64,000 bases of DNA from Pseudomonas borbori (GTDB lineage: Bacteria > Pseudomonadota > Gammaproteobacteria > Pseudomonadales > Pseudomonadaceae): positions 30,211 to 94,210 of the forward strand of contig NZ_FOWX01000019.1 in the NCBI RefSeq assembly GCF_900115555.1. The letters run 5' to 3'. The position numbers and the translations under genes were made by a program. The notes under the pieces are model-generated. The model did not search any database, was not told the origin of the DNA, and saw nothing but the letters and a program-made list of their open reading frames with translations. Positions 11,515-21,088 of this stretch are shown here, piece by piece. Numbering within the stretch: the stretch's first letter is position 1; each line of letters begins with the position of its first letter.

Positions 11515-12311
11515 GCGGAGAATCCGTGTTCGGTTGCAGGAAAACTGCCGTCTTTGACTGCCTTGACATAGGCGCTGAGCGCGTTCTGGATGCTGCTTTG
11601 GCCGGCCATGAAGTTCTTCACGAACTTGGCCGTGCGACCGCTCAGGGACAGGCCGAGCATGTCGTGCATGACCAGCACCTGGCCATCGGTGGCGCCGCCG
11701 GCGCCTATGCCGATTACCGGGATCTTCACCGCCTGGCTGATTTCTGCGGCCAGTTCGCTGGGCACACACTCGAGCAGCAGCATGGCCGCGCCGGCTTGTT
11801 CCAGGGCCATGGCGTCGGCGCGCATCTGCCGCGCCTGGGCTTCCTGACGGCCCTGGACCTTGTAGCCGCCGAGGATATTCACCGCTTGCGGGGTCAGGCC
11901 CAGGTGCGCGCAGACCGGTACGCCGCGCTCGGCCAGCAGACGGATCGGTTCGGCCAGCCAGGCCGCGCCCTCGAGTTTGACCATGTGCGCGCCGGCTTGC
12001 ATCAGCGTCGCGCAGTTGTGCAGCGTCTGCTCGCTGGTGGCGTAGGCCATGAAGGGCAGGTCGACGAGGATCAGGGCGCCCTGGTTGCCGCGTTTCACGC
12101 ACGCGGTGTGGTAGGCCATGTCGGCGACACTGACCGGCAAGGTGCTGTCGTGACCTTGCAACACCATGCCCAGGGAGTCGCCGACCAACAGCACCTCGAC
12201 CCCGGCCTGGCAGGCAGCCTGGGCGAAGGTGGCGTCGTAGCAGGTCAGCATGGCGATTTTCTCGCCGCTCTGCTTGAGGCTTTGCAGGGTGGTCAGGGTA
12301 ACGTCAGGCAT
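11511..12311 (-). CDS. panB: 3-methyl-2-oxobutanoate hydroxymethyltransferase
   Basis: A 266-residue ketopantoate hydroxymethyltransferase using methylene-tetrahydrofolate on 3-methyl-2-oxobutanoate, the first committed step to pantothenate. Family motifs are [26 protein letters not shown] (metal-binding Asp), VKLEGA and [14 protein letters not shown]. The start is the ATG at 12311 with AGGAC upstream; the GTG at 12326 overlaps this ribosome site. It forms an operon with panC. The substrate is the valine precursor made by the ilv enzymes encoded at the other end of the window. Confidence 0.96.
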   Translation of the reverse strand: MPDVTLTTLQSLKQSGEKIAMLTCYDATFAQAACQAGVEVLLVGDSLGMVLQGHDSTLPVSVADMAYHTACVKRGNQGALILVDLPFMAYATSEQTLHNCATLMQAGAHMVKLEGAAWLAEPIRLLAERGVPVCAHLGLTPQAVNILGGYKVQGRQEAQARQMRADAMALEQAGAAMLLLECVPSELAAEISQAVKIPVIGIGAGGATDGQVLVMHDMLGLSLSGRTAKFVKNFMAGQSSIQNALSAYVKAVKDGSFPATEHGFSA

Positions 12312-12674
12312 AACAATCGTCCTCACTCAGGCGTTCGGCGAGCAGTCAATCGCTGCTTCAAAGTGGCCTGCATTGGCCTCGGTGGCACCGGTGCGGGGCA
12401 ACGGGACGCCTATAGTCCTGATGGGGCGACGCGAAGTCAATTACAGGTGTTACCGATCTGTTACTGGCGTTACCGTCTGTGTGCTCGCGTAGAGTTGGGG
12501 CTGGAGTGCTGGTGTGGGTCGCAGGTTGGGTTAGCGGCGGCTGAACTCCAGAGCTAGTCACGGATTCGAGGCGCCGCGTAACCCAACAGGGCGTCAGCAG
12601 GTACGCCGTAATGATGGGTTACGCCGCGCAGAAAATGCGGTCTTGCCGGGCATCGCCTGGGCGGCTAACCCATC
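12312..12674. other. panB-folK intergenic region with inverted repeats
   Basis: No gene is seen in this 363-base gap. It holds an inverted pair (12571-12585 with 12615-12629, 14 of 15 bases) and a further copy of the same core (TAACCCATCCTACGG at 12666-12680) near the folK stop, a repeat type typical of Pseudomonas intergenic DNA. Three GTTAC words spaced about 11 bases (12449-12474) lie in front of panB; their meaning is unknown. Confidence 0.5.
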
Positions 12675-13166
12675 CTACGGACCGTCAGACAGACGTTCTA
12701 AGCCTGCGAAGGGGCAGGCGGCGAGCAGGTCCTGCAAGGCGCGGCCGTCGGGCAGACGCAGCTCGGGGGCCAGCTCGGCCAGCGGGTAGAGCACGAAGGC
12801 CCGGGCGTGCATGTGGTAATGCGGCACGTGCAGGCGTGGCGCGTTCAGTATCAGGTCGCCGAATAGCAGGATATCCAGATCGAGGGTGCGTGGCCCCCAG
12901 CGTTCGGCTTTGCGCTCACGGCCCTGGTTCAGCTCGATGGCTTGCAGGGCATCGAGCAGTTGCAGAGGTTCCAGCGCGGTATCCAGCGCCGCCACGGCGT
13001 TGACATAGCGCGGCTGATCGGCCGGGCCGAGCGGGTCGCTGGCATAGAAGGAGGAGGTGCCGGCTAGCTGCGAGCGCGGCAGCGCGGCCAGCGCCTTGAG
13101 GGCGCCGCGCAGTTGCGCGAGCGGCTCGGCAAGGTTGCTGCCGAGACCGAGATACACGCGCTGCAT
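12675..13166 (-). CDS. folK: 2-amino-4-hydroxy-6-hydroxymethyldihydropteridine diphosphokinase
   Basis: A 163-residue HPPK that pyrophosphorylates the pterin precursor of folate. The start MQRVYLGLGSNL and the signatures FYASDPLGPADQPRYVNAV and WGPRTLDLDILLFGD (catalytic Asp pair) are all present. Its ATG overlaps the pcnB stop codon by one base (TAATG), so it is coupled to pcnB as in other Pseudomonas. Folate made here feeds PanB, encoded just downstream. Confidence 0.96.
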   Translation of the reverse strand: MQRVYLGLGSNLAEPLAQLRGALKALAALPRSQLAGTSSFYASDPLGPADQPRYVNAVAALDTALEPLQLLDALQAIELNQGRERKAERWGPRTLDLDILLFGDLILNAPRLHVPHYHMHARAFVLYPLAELAPELRLPDGRALQDLLAACPFAGLERLSDGP

Positions 13167-14572
13167 TATTCGCCGGCAGCAGGCTTGGGCGCACCGCTGG
13201 CGCCGGGCGCGCGTTTGCGCTTGCTGCCGCTGCGCCGCCGCTTGCGCGGTGCAGCGCTGTCGTCCTGGCTGCTGAGGTCGCGAATCATGCCGCGCCTTTC
13301 ACTGTCGCTGGCGTCCTGGTAGTCCGTCCACCAGTCGCCGAGGCCGCCAGTCTCCTCGCCGGCGCTCTCGCGCAGCAGGAGGAAGTCGTAACCGGCGCGA
13401 AACCGCGGGTTTTCCAGGAGCAGGTCGGAGCGCTTGCCACTGCGCCGCGGCAGGCGTTCCTGCATATCCCAGATCTCGCGGATCGGCAGGGTGAAACGCT
13501 TGGGTACGGCGATCAACTGGCACTGTTCGCTGATCAGCTGCTGGGCCGCTTCCTGCATCGCGGGGATCGCCGGCAGGCCACGCTCCTGCAGCTTGATGAC
13601 GCGTGCCGGCAGCGCCGGCCAGAGCAGGGCGGCGAAGAGGAACGCGGGCGTCACCGTCTTGCCCTGCTGGATGCGCAGGTCGGTGTTGGCCAGGGCGTTG
13701 CGGATCAGGCAGTCGGTGTAGTCCGGGTTGTGCTTGAGCGCCGCGGCGCTGGCGGGAAACAGTTGCCCGAACAGGCCGTAATCGACCAGCAGTTCATAGG
13801 TGTAGACCGCGTAACCGGCAAGGAACAGCTTGAGCACTTCGTCGAACAGGCGTGCGGAAGGGATATCGCGCAGCATCGGGGCCAGTTTGTAGATAGGCGC
13901 GGCGCTGTGTTTCTCGATATCGAAGTCCAGCTTGGCGGCGAAGCGCACGGCCCGCAGCATGCGCACCGGGTCTTCCTGATAGCGCTGGGTCGGGTCGCCG
14001 ATCAGGCGGATCAGGTGGTTGCGGATGTCGTGCACGCCATTGGCGTAATCGAGAATGCGTTCGGTGGCCGGATCGTAGTACAGGGCATTGATCGTGAAGT
14101 CGCGGCGCTGGGCGTCGTTCTCCAGGCTGCCGTAGACGTTGTCGCGCAGGATGCGTCCGCTCTCGTTGCGCGAAGACAGGTTGCTGTTCTCTTCCTCGTC
14201 GCCCTCGGGGTGGTTGGCGCGGAAGGTGGCGACTTCGATGATTTCCCGACCGAAGTGCACATGCACCAGCTTGAACCGCCGGCCGATCACCCGGGCATTG
14301 CGGAATTCGGCGCGGACCTGCTCGGGGGTGGCGCTGGTGGCCACGTCGAAATCCTTGGGGTCGATGTCGAGCAGCAGGTCGCGCACGCAGCCGCCGACCA
14401 GGTAGGCCTGGTAGCCGGCATGTTGCAGGCGCTCGACCACGCTGATGGCGTAGCGGCTGATTTCCCCGCGGTTGATCGGGTGCTGGCTACTGTTCAGCAC
14501 TTCGGGGGTGCTGTGCGGATGTTTGCCGCGGCGCAGCGGGGAACGGAAAGACTTGAACAGCTTTTTCAGCAT
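13166..14572 (-). CDS. pcnB: polynucleotide adenylyltransferase (poly(A) polymerase I)
   Basis: A 468-residue class II nucleotidyltransferase adding 3' poly(A) tails that promote RNA decay. The nucleotidyltransferase core is at about residues 60-210, with AYLVGGCVRDLLLDIDPKDFDVAT carrying the metal-binding Asp pair, followed by an RNA-binding region and a basic tail (RKRRRSGSKRKRAP) that should bind RNA. The start is the ATG at 14572 (MLKKLFKSFRSP). The frame runs open upstream into the crcZ region, but that part is not coding. It overlaps folK by one base. Confidence 0.95.
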   Translation of the reverse strand: MLKKLFKSFRSPLRRGKHPHSTPEVLNSSQHPINRGEISRYAISVVERLQHAGYQAYLVGGCVRDLLLDIDPKDFDVATSATPEQVRAEFRNARVIGRRFKLVHVHFGREIIEVATFRANHPEGDEEENSNLSSRNESGRILRDNVYGSLENDAQRRDFTINALYYDPATERILDYANGVHDIRNHLIRLIGDPTQRYQEDPVRMLRAVRFAAKLDFDIEKHSAAPIYKLAPMLRDIPSARLFDEVLKLFLAGYAVYTYELLVDYGLFGQLFPASAAALKHNPDYTDCLIRNALANTDLRIQQGKTVTPAFLFAALLWPALPARVIKLQERGLPAIPAMQEAAQQLISEQCQLIAVPKRFTLPIREIWDMQERLPRRSGKRSDLLLENPRFRAGYDFLLLRESAGEETGGLGDWWTDYQDASDSERRGMIRDLSSQDDSAAPRKRRRSGSKRKRAPGASGAPKPAAGE

Positions 14573-14697
14573 GGGATGCACTGTTTGACGAAATGACAGG
14601 CCAGGATAAACGCTGGCCACTGGAATGGCGCGGATTCTAGCATTGAGTCGGGAGATGGTGTAGGAAGCAGCGGAAGAGAGGTATTTCGCGGAAGCTA

Positions 14698-15066
14698 CTG
14701 GGGGAGCCGAAGCTCCCCCCCAAGTAGGTGCGTGCTTTGTTTTTATTGTTATGGCGGGCTTGTTGTTTTTGTTGAGTTGCCCGTTCCATCGAGTCAAGGA
14801 CCCTCTGAAAGCCTCCCAAGCCAGGAGTTAATAGCAAACGGATTGTTTTGAATGCTGACGCTGCCATGATCAGTGCGTGACCCAACCAGTACGGGAGCTG
14901 CTTCGAGGCAGTTTTGTTGTTCTCTGTCTGGTTGTGGGGCAAGCCCCAAAGGCAATTCCTTTCCAAAAGAATCAGTTAGCTGCGCCTCCGCGGTGTTGTT
15001 TTTGTTGTGCTGGAGTCGATACGTCTTGTTTTTATTGTCTGGGCAGTGCTTGTTATTGTTGTTGTT
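14698..15066 (-). ncRNA. crcZ: CrcZ small RNA (Hfq/Crc antagonist)
   Basis: About 370 nt between cbrB and pcnB, the known place of crcZ in Pseudomonas. On the minus strand it carries at least six A-rich CA motifs of the Hfq/Crc-binding type, such as AACAACAACAATAACAAG near the 5' end, CAACAAAAACAACACC, GAACAACAAAAC, CAACAAAAACAACAAG and AACAATAAAAACAAAG near the 3' end. It ends at a GC-rich TTCG-loop hairpin. A sigma54 promoter and a CbrB operator precede it. CrcZ sequesters Hfq/Crc and so relieves catabolite repression. The 5' end is inferred from the -12 element and the 3' end from the hairpin; neither is measured. Confidence 0.9.
14700..14719 (-). terminator. CrcZ terminator hairpin
   Basis: An 8-bp GC stem (14700-14707 with 14712-14719) with, on the minus strand, a TTCG tetraloop, placed at the expected end of CrcZ. 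No long T run follows. Confidence 0.6.
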
Positions 15067-15076
15067 TCAGAGATAC

Positions 15077-15093
15077 AGCATGAGCCGTGCCAG
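15077..15093 (-). promoter_or_regulatory. sigma54 promoter of crcZ
   Basis: The minus strand reads CTGGCACGGCTCATGCT, which matches the RpoN -24/-12 consensus (TGGCACG, four bases, TTGC) at all but one position. It lies about 11 bases upstream of the inferred CrcZ start and about 100 bases downstream of the CbrB palindrome, as expected for a CbrB-RpoN promoter. Confidence 0.85.
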
Positions 15094-15190
15094 TTTTTTT
15101 GAATCCTTTTAAAACAAAGGCTTAGGGTGATTTATGGGTGAGCGTTCGCCATGAAAAAGCCATGCGTTCGTTACCATAAGCCCCGGACTT

Positions 15191-15216
15191 TGTTACGAGG
15201 TGTTGAATCGGTAACA
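15191..15216. promoter_or_regulatory. CbrB operator (TGTTAC-N14-GTAACA)
   Basis: A perfect inverted repeat TGTTAC (15191-15196), 14 bases, GTAACA (15211-15216). This is the established CbrB upstream activating site. A further half-like word (CGTTACC) at 15169 may be an accessory subsite. Spacing to the crcZ sigma54 promoter fits enhancer-type activation. Confidence 0.85.
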
Positions 15217-15310
15217 GCGAGGGGAACCTTGTGCCCGGCAATCTGTCACCTTGCCTCGCCCGCCGACCCGCGCAGGCTTCGCAAGCTCAGCACCTAGCTG
15301 CATCGAAACC

Positions 15311-15378
15311 TGTAGCCCGGATGCAATCCGGGAGCGGTTCTGTCGGCGATGAATGTCCCCGGATTGCATCCGGGCTAC
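15311..15378. repeat. inverted repeat of the GTAGCCCGGAT family
   Basis: GTAGCCCGGATGCAATCCGGG (first 20 bases at 15311) and its inverted partner ending at 15378 flank a 26-base spacer. Related words recur at 28917-28947 and 41888-41910, so this is a dispersed intergenic repeat. Confidence 0.6.
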
Positions 15379-15382
15379 AAAA

Positions 15383-15415
15383 AATGCTGTTCACTTGGCT
15401 TAAGTGAACAGCATT
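15383..15415 (-). terminator. cbrB Rho-independent terminator
   Basis: A perfect 14-bp stem (15383-15396 with 15402-15415) around a 5-base loop. On the minus strand a run of T follows. It lies 35 bases beyond the cbrB stop, separating cbrAB transcription from crcZ. Confidence 0.85.
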
Positions 15416-15449
15416 GGGCTTGAACCGACATTTCATGGTTGACGCGACA

Positions 15450-16868
<1,419 letters not shown>

Positions 16869-16902
16869 TAATTCGGTCTCTCGACGGTCTCAGGTCGCTG
16901 GT

Positions 16903-19857
16903 TCAATTCGCTTTGGACGTCGCTTCGACATGCCGCGGCAGCGTCACCCGGATGCGGGTGCCGCGTTGGTGCTCGGGGTCAGCCGGGCTGTCGATTATTA
17001 TTTGGCCATAATGCTCTTCCACGATGGAATAGACCAGCGCGAGGCCAAGCCCCGTGCCTTCGCCTGGGTCTTTGGTGGTGAAGAAAGGTTCGAACAAGCG
17101 ATCGATGATCGCCTTGGGAATACCGCTGCCTTCATCTTCCACGATCAGGTCGACGGTGTGTTCCGACGCTTCGGTTCTGACCCGGATCGCGGCGCCGGGC
17201 GGCGAGGCGTCGCGGGCGTTGGACAGCAGGTTGATCAATACCTGGGCGAGACGCTGCGGGTCGCCGTCCACCCAGTGATCGGCGTCGCACAGATTGAAGA
17301 ACTCCACTTCGACGCTGCGTCTATTGAGTGACAGCAGGCCGATGGCGTCTTGCGCCACCTGGGCCAGGCACACCGGTTCGTCGGCCTGTTGGTGACCGCC
17401 CGAATGGGCGAAGCTCATCAGCGAGTGGAGGATGCGCGAGACCCGCTTGGTCTGCTCGAGAATCTGCGCGCTGATCTCGATCAACTCGCCATCGCCTTCG
17501 CGTTCTTCGCGCAGGTTCTGCGCCAGGCAGGCAATGCCGGTAATCGGATTGCCGATCTCGTGGGCCACCCCGGCAGCCAGGCGACCGATACTGGCCAGGC
17601 GCTCGGAGTGCACCAGCTTGTCTTCCAGGTACTGGGTTTCGGTGAGGTCCTCCACCAGCAGGACCAGGCCGCTGTTACCCGGGGTCAGTGGCTCGTCGAT
17701 TGCCGCCTTGTGCAGGTTGAGCCAGCGGGTCTGGCCGTCTAGGCCCAGGCGCTGCTTGTGCAGGTGCTGGTCGGGCAGCTCGATGAAGTGCTGCAGCAGT
17801 TCGCGCCAGGGTTCGCCGAGCGCCGACAGACGCGAGCCGACGATGCGATGCGCGGGAATCTCGGTGAGCTCCTCCATGGCCTTGTTCCACATCAGGATCT
17901 CCTGGTCCTTGGCCAGTGAGCAGACGCCCATCGGCAGCTCCTGCAGGGTCTGGCGGTGGTAACGGCGCAGTGCGTCGAGCTCCGCGGCCAGACCGGTGAG
18001 GCGCGAGTGGTAATCCTCCAGGCGGTTCTCGATGAAGTGGATGTCCTCGGTGACGAAGGTTTCGCTGCCGGCCTTGTAAGGCAGAAATGTCTCGGCTATG
18101 TCCTGGGCCACGCTCGGCCCCATCAAACCGGAGAGGTTGGCTTCGATGCGGTCGCGCAGGCGGCGCAGGGCATAGGGGCGGCTTTCGTCGAAGGGCAGGT
18201 GCAGATCGCGCAGGGCCTGCTCGACCTCGCGCTGGGCGGTCTTGGCGCCGAGCGGTTTGGCCAGCTGGGTGGCGAATTCCTGCGGCGACTGGGCCAGCAG
18301 TTCGCGCCGTTGCGGGCGCCGCACGTTGTCCACGGCGCAGGCTTCGGCGGCACTCTTCTCCTCGGGGCTGGCCTCGGTAAACAGCGAGATCAGGGTGAAC
18401 ACCAGCACGTTGGCCGCCAGCGAGGCGATGGCCGCGAAATGCCAGCTACTGTCGTCCAGCACATAGATCAGGTTGAGTGCGGGGATGTAGAAGCCTTGCA
18501 GGTTGCCGAGCATCGGCAGCAGCATGCCCACTGCCCAGACGCCGATGCCTGCCAGCAGGCCGGCGATATAACCGCGGCGGTTGGCTGTCGGCCAGTACAG
18601 TACCGAGAGCACGCCGGGGAGGAACTGCAGGGTGGCGACGAAGGCGACGATGCCCAGGTTGGCCAGATTATGCTCGGCACCCAGCAGCAGATAGAAACCG
18701 TAACCGGCCATGATGATGGCGACGATCAGCGCGCGCCGGGTCCACTTCAGCCAGCGGTAGATATTGCCTTCGGTGGGGGGCTGATAGAGCGGCAACACCA
18801 CGTGGTTGAGCACCATGCCGGACAGCGCCAGGGTGGTGACGATGATCAGGCCGCTGGACGCCGACAGTCCCCCGACATAGGCGATCAGCGCCAGGGTCTG
18901 GTTGTTGACTGCGATGCCCAGGCCGAGGGTGAAGTATTCCGGGTTGGTGGTGACGCCCAGCTTGAGGCCGGCCCAGAGAATCAGGGGCACCGCCAGGCTC
19001 ATCAACAGCAGGAACAAGGGCAGGCCCCAACTGGCGCTGACCATTGCCCGCGGGTTGAGGTTTTCGGTAAAGGTCATGTGGTACATGTGCGGCATGACGA
19101 TGGCCGAGGCGAAGAACACCAGCAGCAGGGTGCGCCAGGGGCCTTCCTGCAGTGGCGTATGCAGGCTGGCCAGGGCCGCCTGGTTCTGCACCAGCCAGCG
19201 TTCCAGATCCTGCGGCCCATCGAATACGCCATACAGCGCATAGATGCCGATGATACCGATGGCGGTCAGTTTGACCACCGACTCGAAGGCGATGGCGAAT
19301 ACCAGGCCTTCGTGCTTCTCGCGGGTGGCGATATGGCGGGCGCCGAACAGGATGGTGAAGAGGATGATCAGCCCGCAGTAGGCCAGCGCCACCCGTTCCT
19401 TCACCGGTTCGCGGGTGAGGATGCCGATGGAGTCGGCCACCGCCTGGAACTGCAGAGCGAGCAAGGGCAGCACGCCGATCAGCATGAATACGGTGGTCAG
19501 GGCGCCGGCCCAGGTGCTGCGAAAGCGGAAGGCGAACAGATCGGCCAGCGACGATAGCTGGTAAGTGCGGGTAATGCGCAGGATCGGATAGAGCAGCACC
19601 GGCGCCAGCAGGAAGGCCCCGGACACCCCGAGGTAACTGGCGAGAAAACCGTAGCCGTACTGGTAGGCCAGGCCCACCGTGCCGTAGAACGCCCAGGCGC
19701 TGGCATAGACGCCAAGCGACAGGGTGTAGGTCAGCGGGTGGCGAATGATCGCGCGCGGGATCAGGCCGTGTTCGCTGACCCAGGCCACGCCGAACAGCAC
19801 CAGCAGGTAGGCGGCGCTGATCAGAATCAGCTGGCTAAGGCTAAAGCTCGTCAGCAT
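16903..19857 (-). CDS. cbrA: sensor histidine kinase CbrA (SLC5 transporter-like sensor)
   Basis: A 984-residue kinase. Residues 1-500 form a sodium:solute symporter-like (SLC5) membrane domain with about 13 helices, followed by a STAC-like linker, a PAS domain (about 620-730), a HisKA region with the phospho-His in VAHEIGNPITG (residue 766), and an ATPase domain with NLLSNARDA, DEGSGIPKAI and GTGLGLALVYSI. The SLC5 domain of CbrA is known to transport histidine in other species. ATG at 19857 is chosen over an adjacent GTG at 19860. The usual close coupling to the small upstream gene is lost here because of a repeat array (19865-20185). Confidence 0.96.
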   Translation of the reverse strand: MLTSFSLSQLILISAAYLLVLFGVAWVSEHGLIPRAIIRHPLTYTLSLGVYASAWAFYGTVGLAYQYGYGFLASYLGVSGAFLLAPVLLYPILRITRTYQLSSLADLFAFRFRSTWAGALTTVFMLIGVLPLLALQFQAVADSIGILTREPVKERVALAYCGLIILFTILFGARHIATREKHEGLVFAIAFESVVKLTAIGIIGIYALYGVFDGPQDLERWLVQNQAALASLHTPLQEGPWRTLLLVFFASAIVMPHMYHMTFTENLNPRAMVSASWGLPLFLLLMSLAVPLILWAGLKLGVTTNPEYFTLGLGIAVNNQTLALIAYVGGLSASSGLIIVTTLALSGMVLNHVVLPLYQPPTEGNIYRWLKWTRRALIVAIIMAGYGFYLLLGAEHNLANLGIVAFVATLQFLPGVLSVLYWPTANRRGYIAGLLAGIGVWAVGMLLPMLGNLQGFYIPALNLIYVLDDSSWHFAAIASLAANVLVFTLISLFTEASPEEKSAAEACAVDNVRRPQRRELLAQSPQEFATQLAKPLGAKTAQREVEQALRDLHLPFDESRPYALRRLRDRIEANLSGLMGPSVAQDIAETFLPYKAGSETFVTEDIHFIENRLEDYHSRLTGLAAELDALRRYHRQTLQELPMGVCSLAKDQEILMWNKAMEELTEIPAHRIVGSRLSALGEPWRELLQHFIELPDQHLHKQRLGLDGQTRWLNLHKAAIDEPLTPGNSGLVLLVEDLTETQYLEDKLVHSERLASIGRLAAGVAHEIGNPITGIACLAQNLREEREGDGELIEISAQILEQTKRVSRILHSLMSFAHSGGHQQADEPVCLAQVAQDAIGLLSLNRRSVEVEFFNLCDADHWVDGDPQRLAQVLINLLSNARDASPPGAAIRVRTEASEHTVDLIVEDEGSGIPKAIIDRLFEPFFTTKDPGEGTGLGLALVYSIVEEHYGQIIIDSPADPEHQRGTRIRVTLPRHVEATSKAN

Positions 19858-19864
19858 CACGTTA

Positions 19865-20185
19865 ACTCTGCGAATAAAGATATAAGGGCAGTCACCGGGG
19901 GCTTTCGCCGGTACGGATCAGAGTTCATCGGCATCAGGCTGGCTCTGCGAAGAATGATAAGGGGCGGTCACCAGGTTTCGCCGCCATGCCTCAGAGCTCA
20001 TCGGCATCATGCTGACTCTGCGAAGAATGATAAAGGGCGGTCACCGGGGGCTTTCGCCGGTACGAATCAGAGCTCATCGGCATCACGCTGGCTCTGCGAA
20101 GAATGATAAAGGGTGGTCACCAGGTTTCCCCGCCATGCCTCAGAGCTCATCGGCATCATGCTGACTCTGCAGGATAAAGGTCACC
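19865..20185. repeat. tandem repeat array copied from the cbrX-like gene 3' end
   Basis: Units start with GTCACC at 19891, 19967, 20040, 20116 and 20180, giving periods of 76, 73, 76 and 64 bases. Two variants alternate (GGGGGCTTTCGCCGGTAC type and AGGTTTCGCCGCCATGCC type), so the higher-order period is 149 bases. Read on the minus strand, each unit repeats the last codons of the small gene (SQSQ, then H, R or P, then DADEL and a stop). This is a local expansion of one gene's 3' end in the leader of cbrA. Confidence 0.9.
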
Positions 20186-20316
20186 ACGATCAGGATCAGC
20201 CAGAGCGAGTAGGGCCGGTACCAGGCGCCGCTGGGGTCGATCCACCAGTCCATGATCGCCGGGGAGAACAGGTAGATCCCCACTACCAGGATCAGAACCA
20301 ATCGATAGATATACAT
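20140..20316 (-). CDS. cbrX: small two-helix membrane protein upstream of cbrA (CbrX-like)
   Basis: A 58-residue protein starting MYIYRLVLILVVGIYLFSP and ending SQHDADEL, with two hydrophobic helices (about 4-22 and 36-52) around a WWIDPSGAWYRPYS loop. It sits where Pseudomonas genomes encode the small CbrX protein that precedes and is translationally coupled to cbrA; the name rests on position and architecture. Here the stop is 282 bases from the cbrA start because of the tandem array derived from its own 3' end. The upstream in-frame extension to 20538 is not supported by a ribosome site. Confidence 0.7.
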   Translation of the reverse strand: MYIYRLVLILVVGIYLFSPAIMDWWIDPSGAWYRPYSLWLILIVVTFILQSQHDADEL

Positions 20317-20550
20317 GCCGCATCTCTTTTCGTGAGTGGCGCGATGGTAACGGATGCGCGCCGGCCTGCGTAGGTCGAGGCCGCCTGTCTGGGCAAGATT
20401 GCTGCCGGCGTTCAAGGGGTACAGGGGCTGTGCGCAGCTTGCGCTGATGAACCGCTGGGGTAATATCTTGTCCATTGCAGTGGCTGGCGCCAGCGAGAAT
20501 CCTCGTTGCCCTTCATACACACTGCTTATGCCCGCCAAGGAAAGGCCACT

Positions 20551-20823
20551 ATGTCACCCAAAGAACAGCAGCTCAGCGAACTCCTCGCCCTCAACTCGCG
20601 CAGCCTCACCCACCTGACCGCCGCGATAACCACCCTGTCATTCGACCTGATGCGCAGCGCCGACCCCAGCGTGCGTGGTGCCGGTTCACGGATGATCGTC
20701 AGGCTGGAAGCGGTCAGCAAGGAGCTCGATCAGCAGTGGGCGCTGATCAGCGAACTGACCGGTGTGGTGCAGCCGGCGCGTGACGATGCCGTGGTGGAAG
20801 TCCAGCTGCATTCTGCGAGCTAG
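20551..20823 (+). CDS. conserved hypothetical protein, 90 aa
   Basis: A 90-residue soluble, mainly helical protein starting MSPKEQQLSELLALNSRSLT with AAGGAAAGG upstream of the ATG at 20551, a good ribosome site. An in-frame ATG at 20506 is less likely. No motif recognised; heptad-like spacing (LEAVSKELDQQWALISEL) suggests a short coiled coil. The stop codon TAG at 20821-20823 is the first three bases of the adjacent 268-bp inverted-repeat element. Confidence 0.6.
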   Translation: MSPKEQQLSELLALNSRSLTHLTAAITTLSFDLMRSADPSVRGAGSRMIVRLEAVSKELDQQWALISELTGVVQPARDDAVVEVQLHSAS

Positions 20824-21088
20824 GGTCTGTTGCCGTTTCAGCGCAAGCCGCGTTGCCGCGAAAAATCTCGCCAGGCTAGGCGTAGGACGCCGGTAATGGT
20901 TGTTCCCTTGCCAAGTCCTGCAACAACGCATGGCGAGATTTTCCGCGCAACCCGCAGGGCCGGGCCTGTTTTAGCGCGATGTGGCGTTTCTCGACGCTCA
21001 TTTGGAACGACCAAACTTCGCGTCTCGTGCCTTGCCTCGCGCTAAAACAGGCTCCGGCGCGGTCGCGATGAAACGGCAACAGACCCTA
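20821..21088. repeat. 268-bp element with perfect 20-bp terminal inverted repeats
   Basis: The ends TAGGGTCTGTTGCCGTTTCA (20821-20840) and its exact complement (21069-21088) form a perfect 20-bp inverted repeat. Two more inverted pairs lie inside: 20858-20873 with 20931-20946 (15 of 16 bases) and a perfect 15-bp pair 20965-20979 with 21037-21051. There is no gene inside. The first and last three bases are the TAG stop codons of the two convergent flanking genes. It looks like a non-autonomous mobile repeat. Confidence 0.8.

Noticed and set aside
19865..20185. CRISPR array
   Set aside because: Repeat units are contiguous, about 75 bases, diverged copies of a gene end, with no unique spacers.
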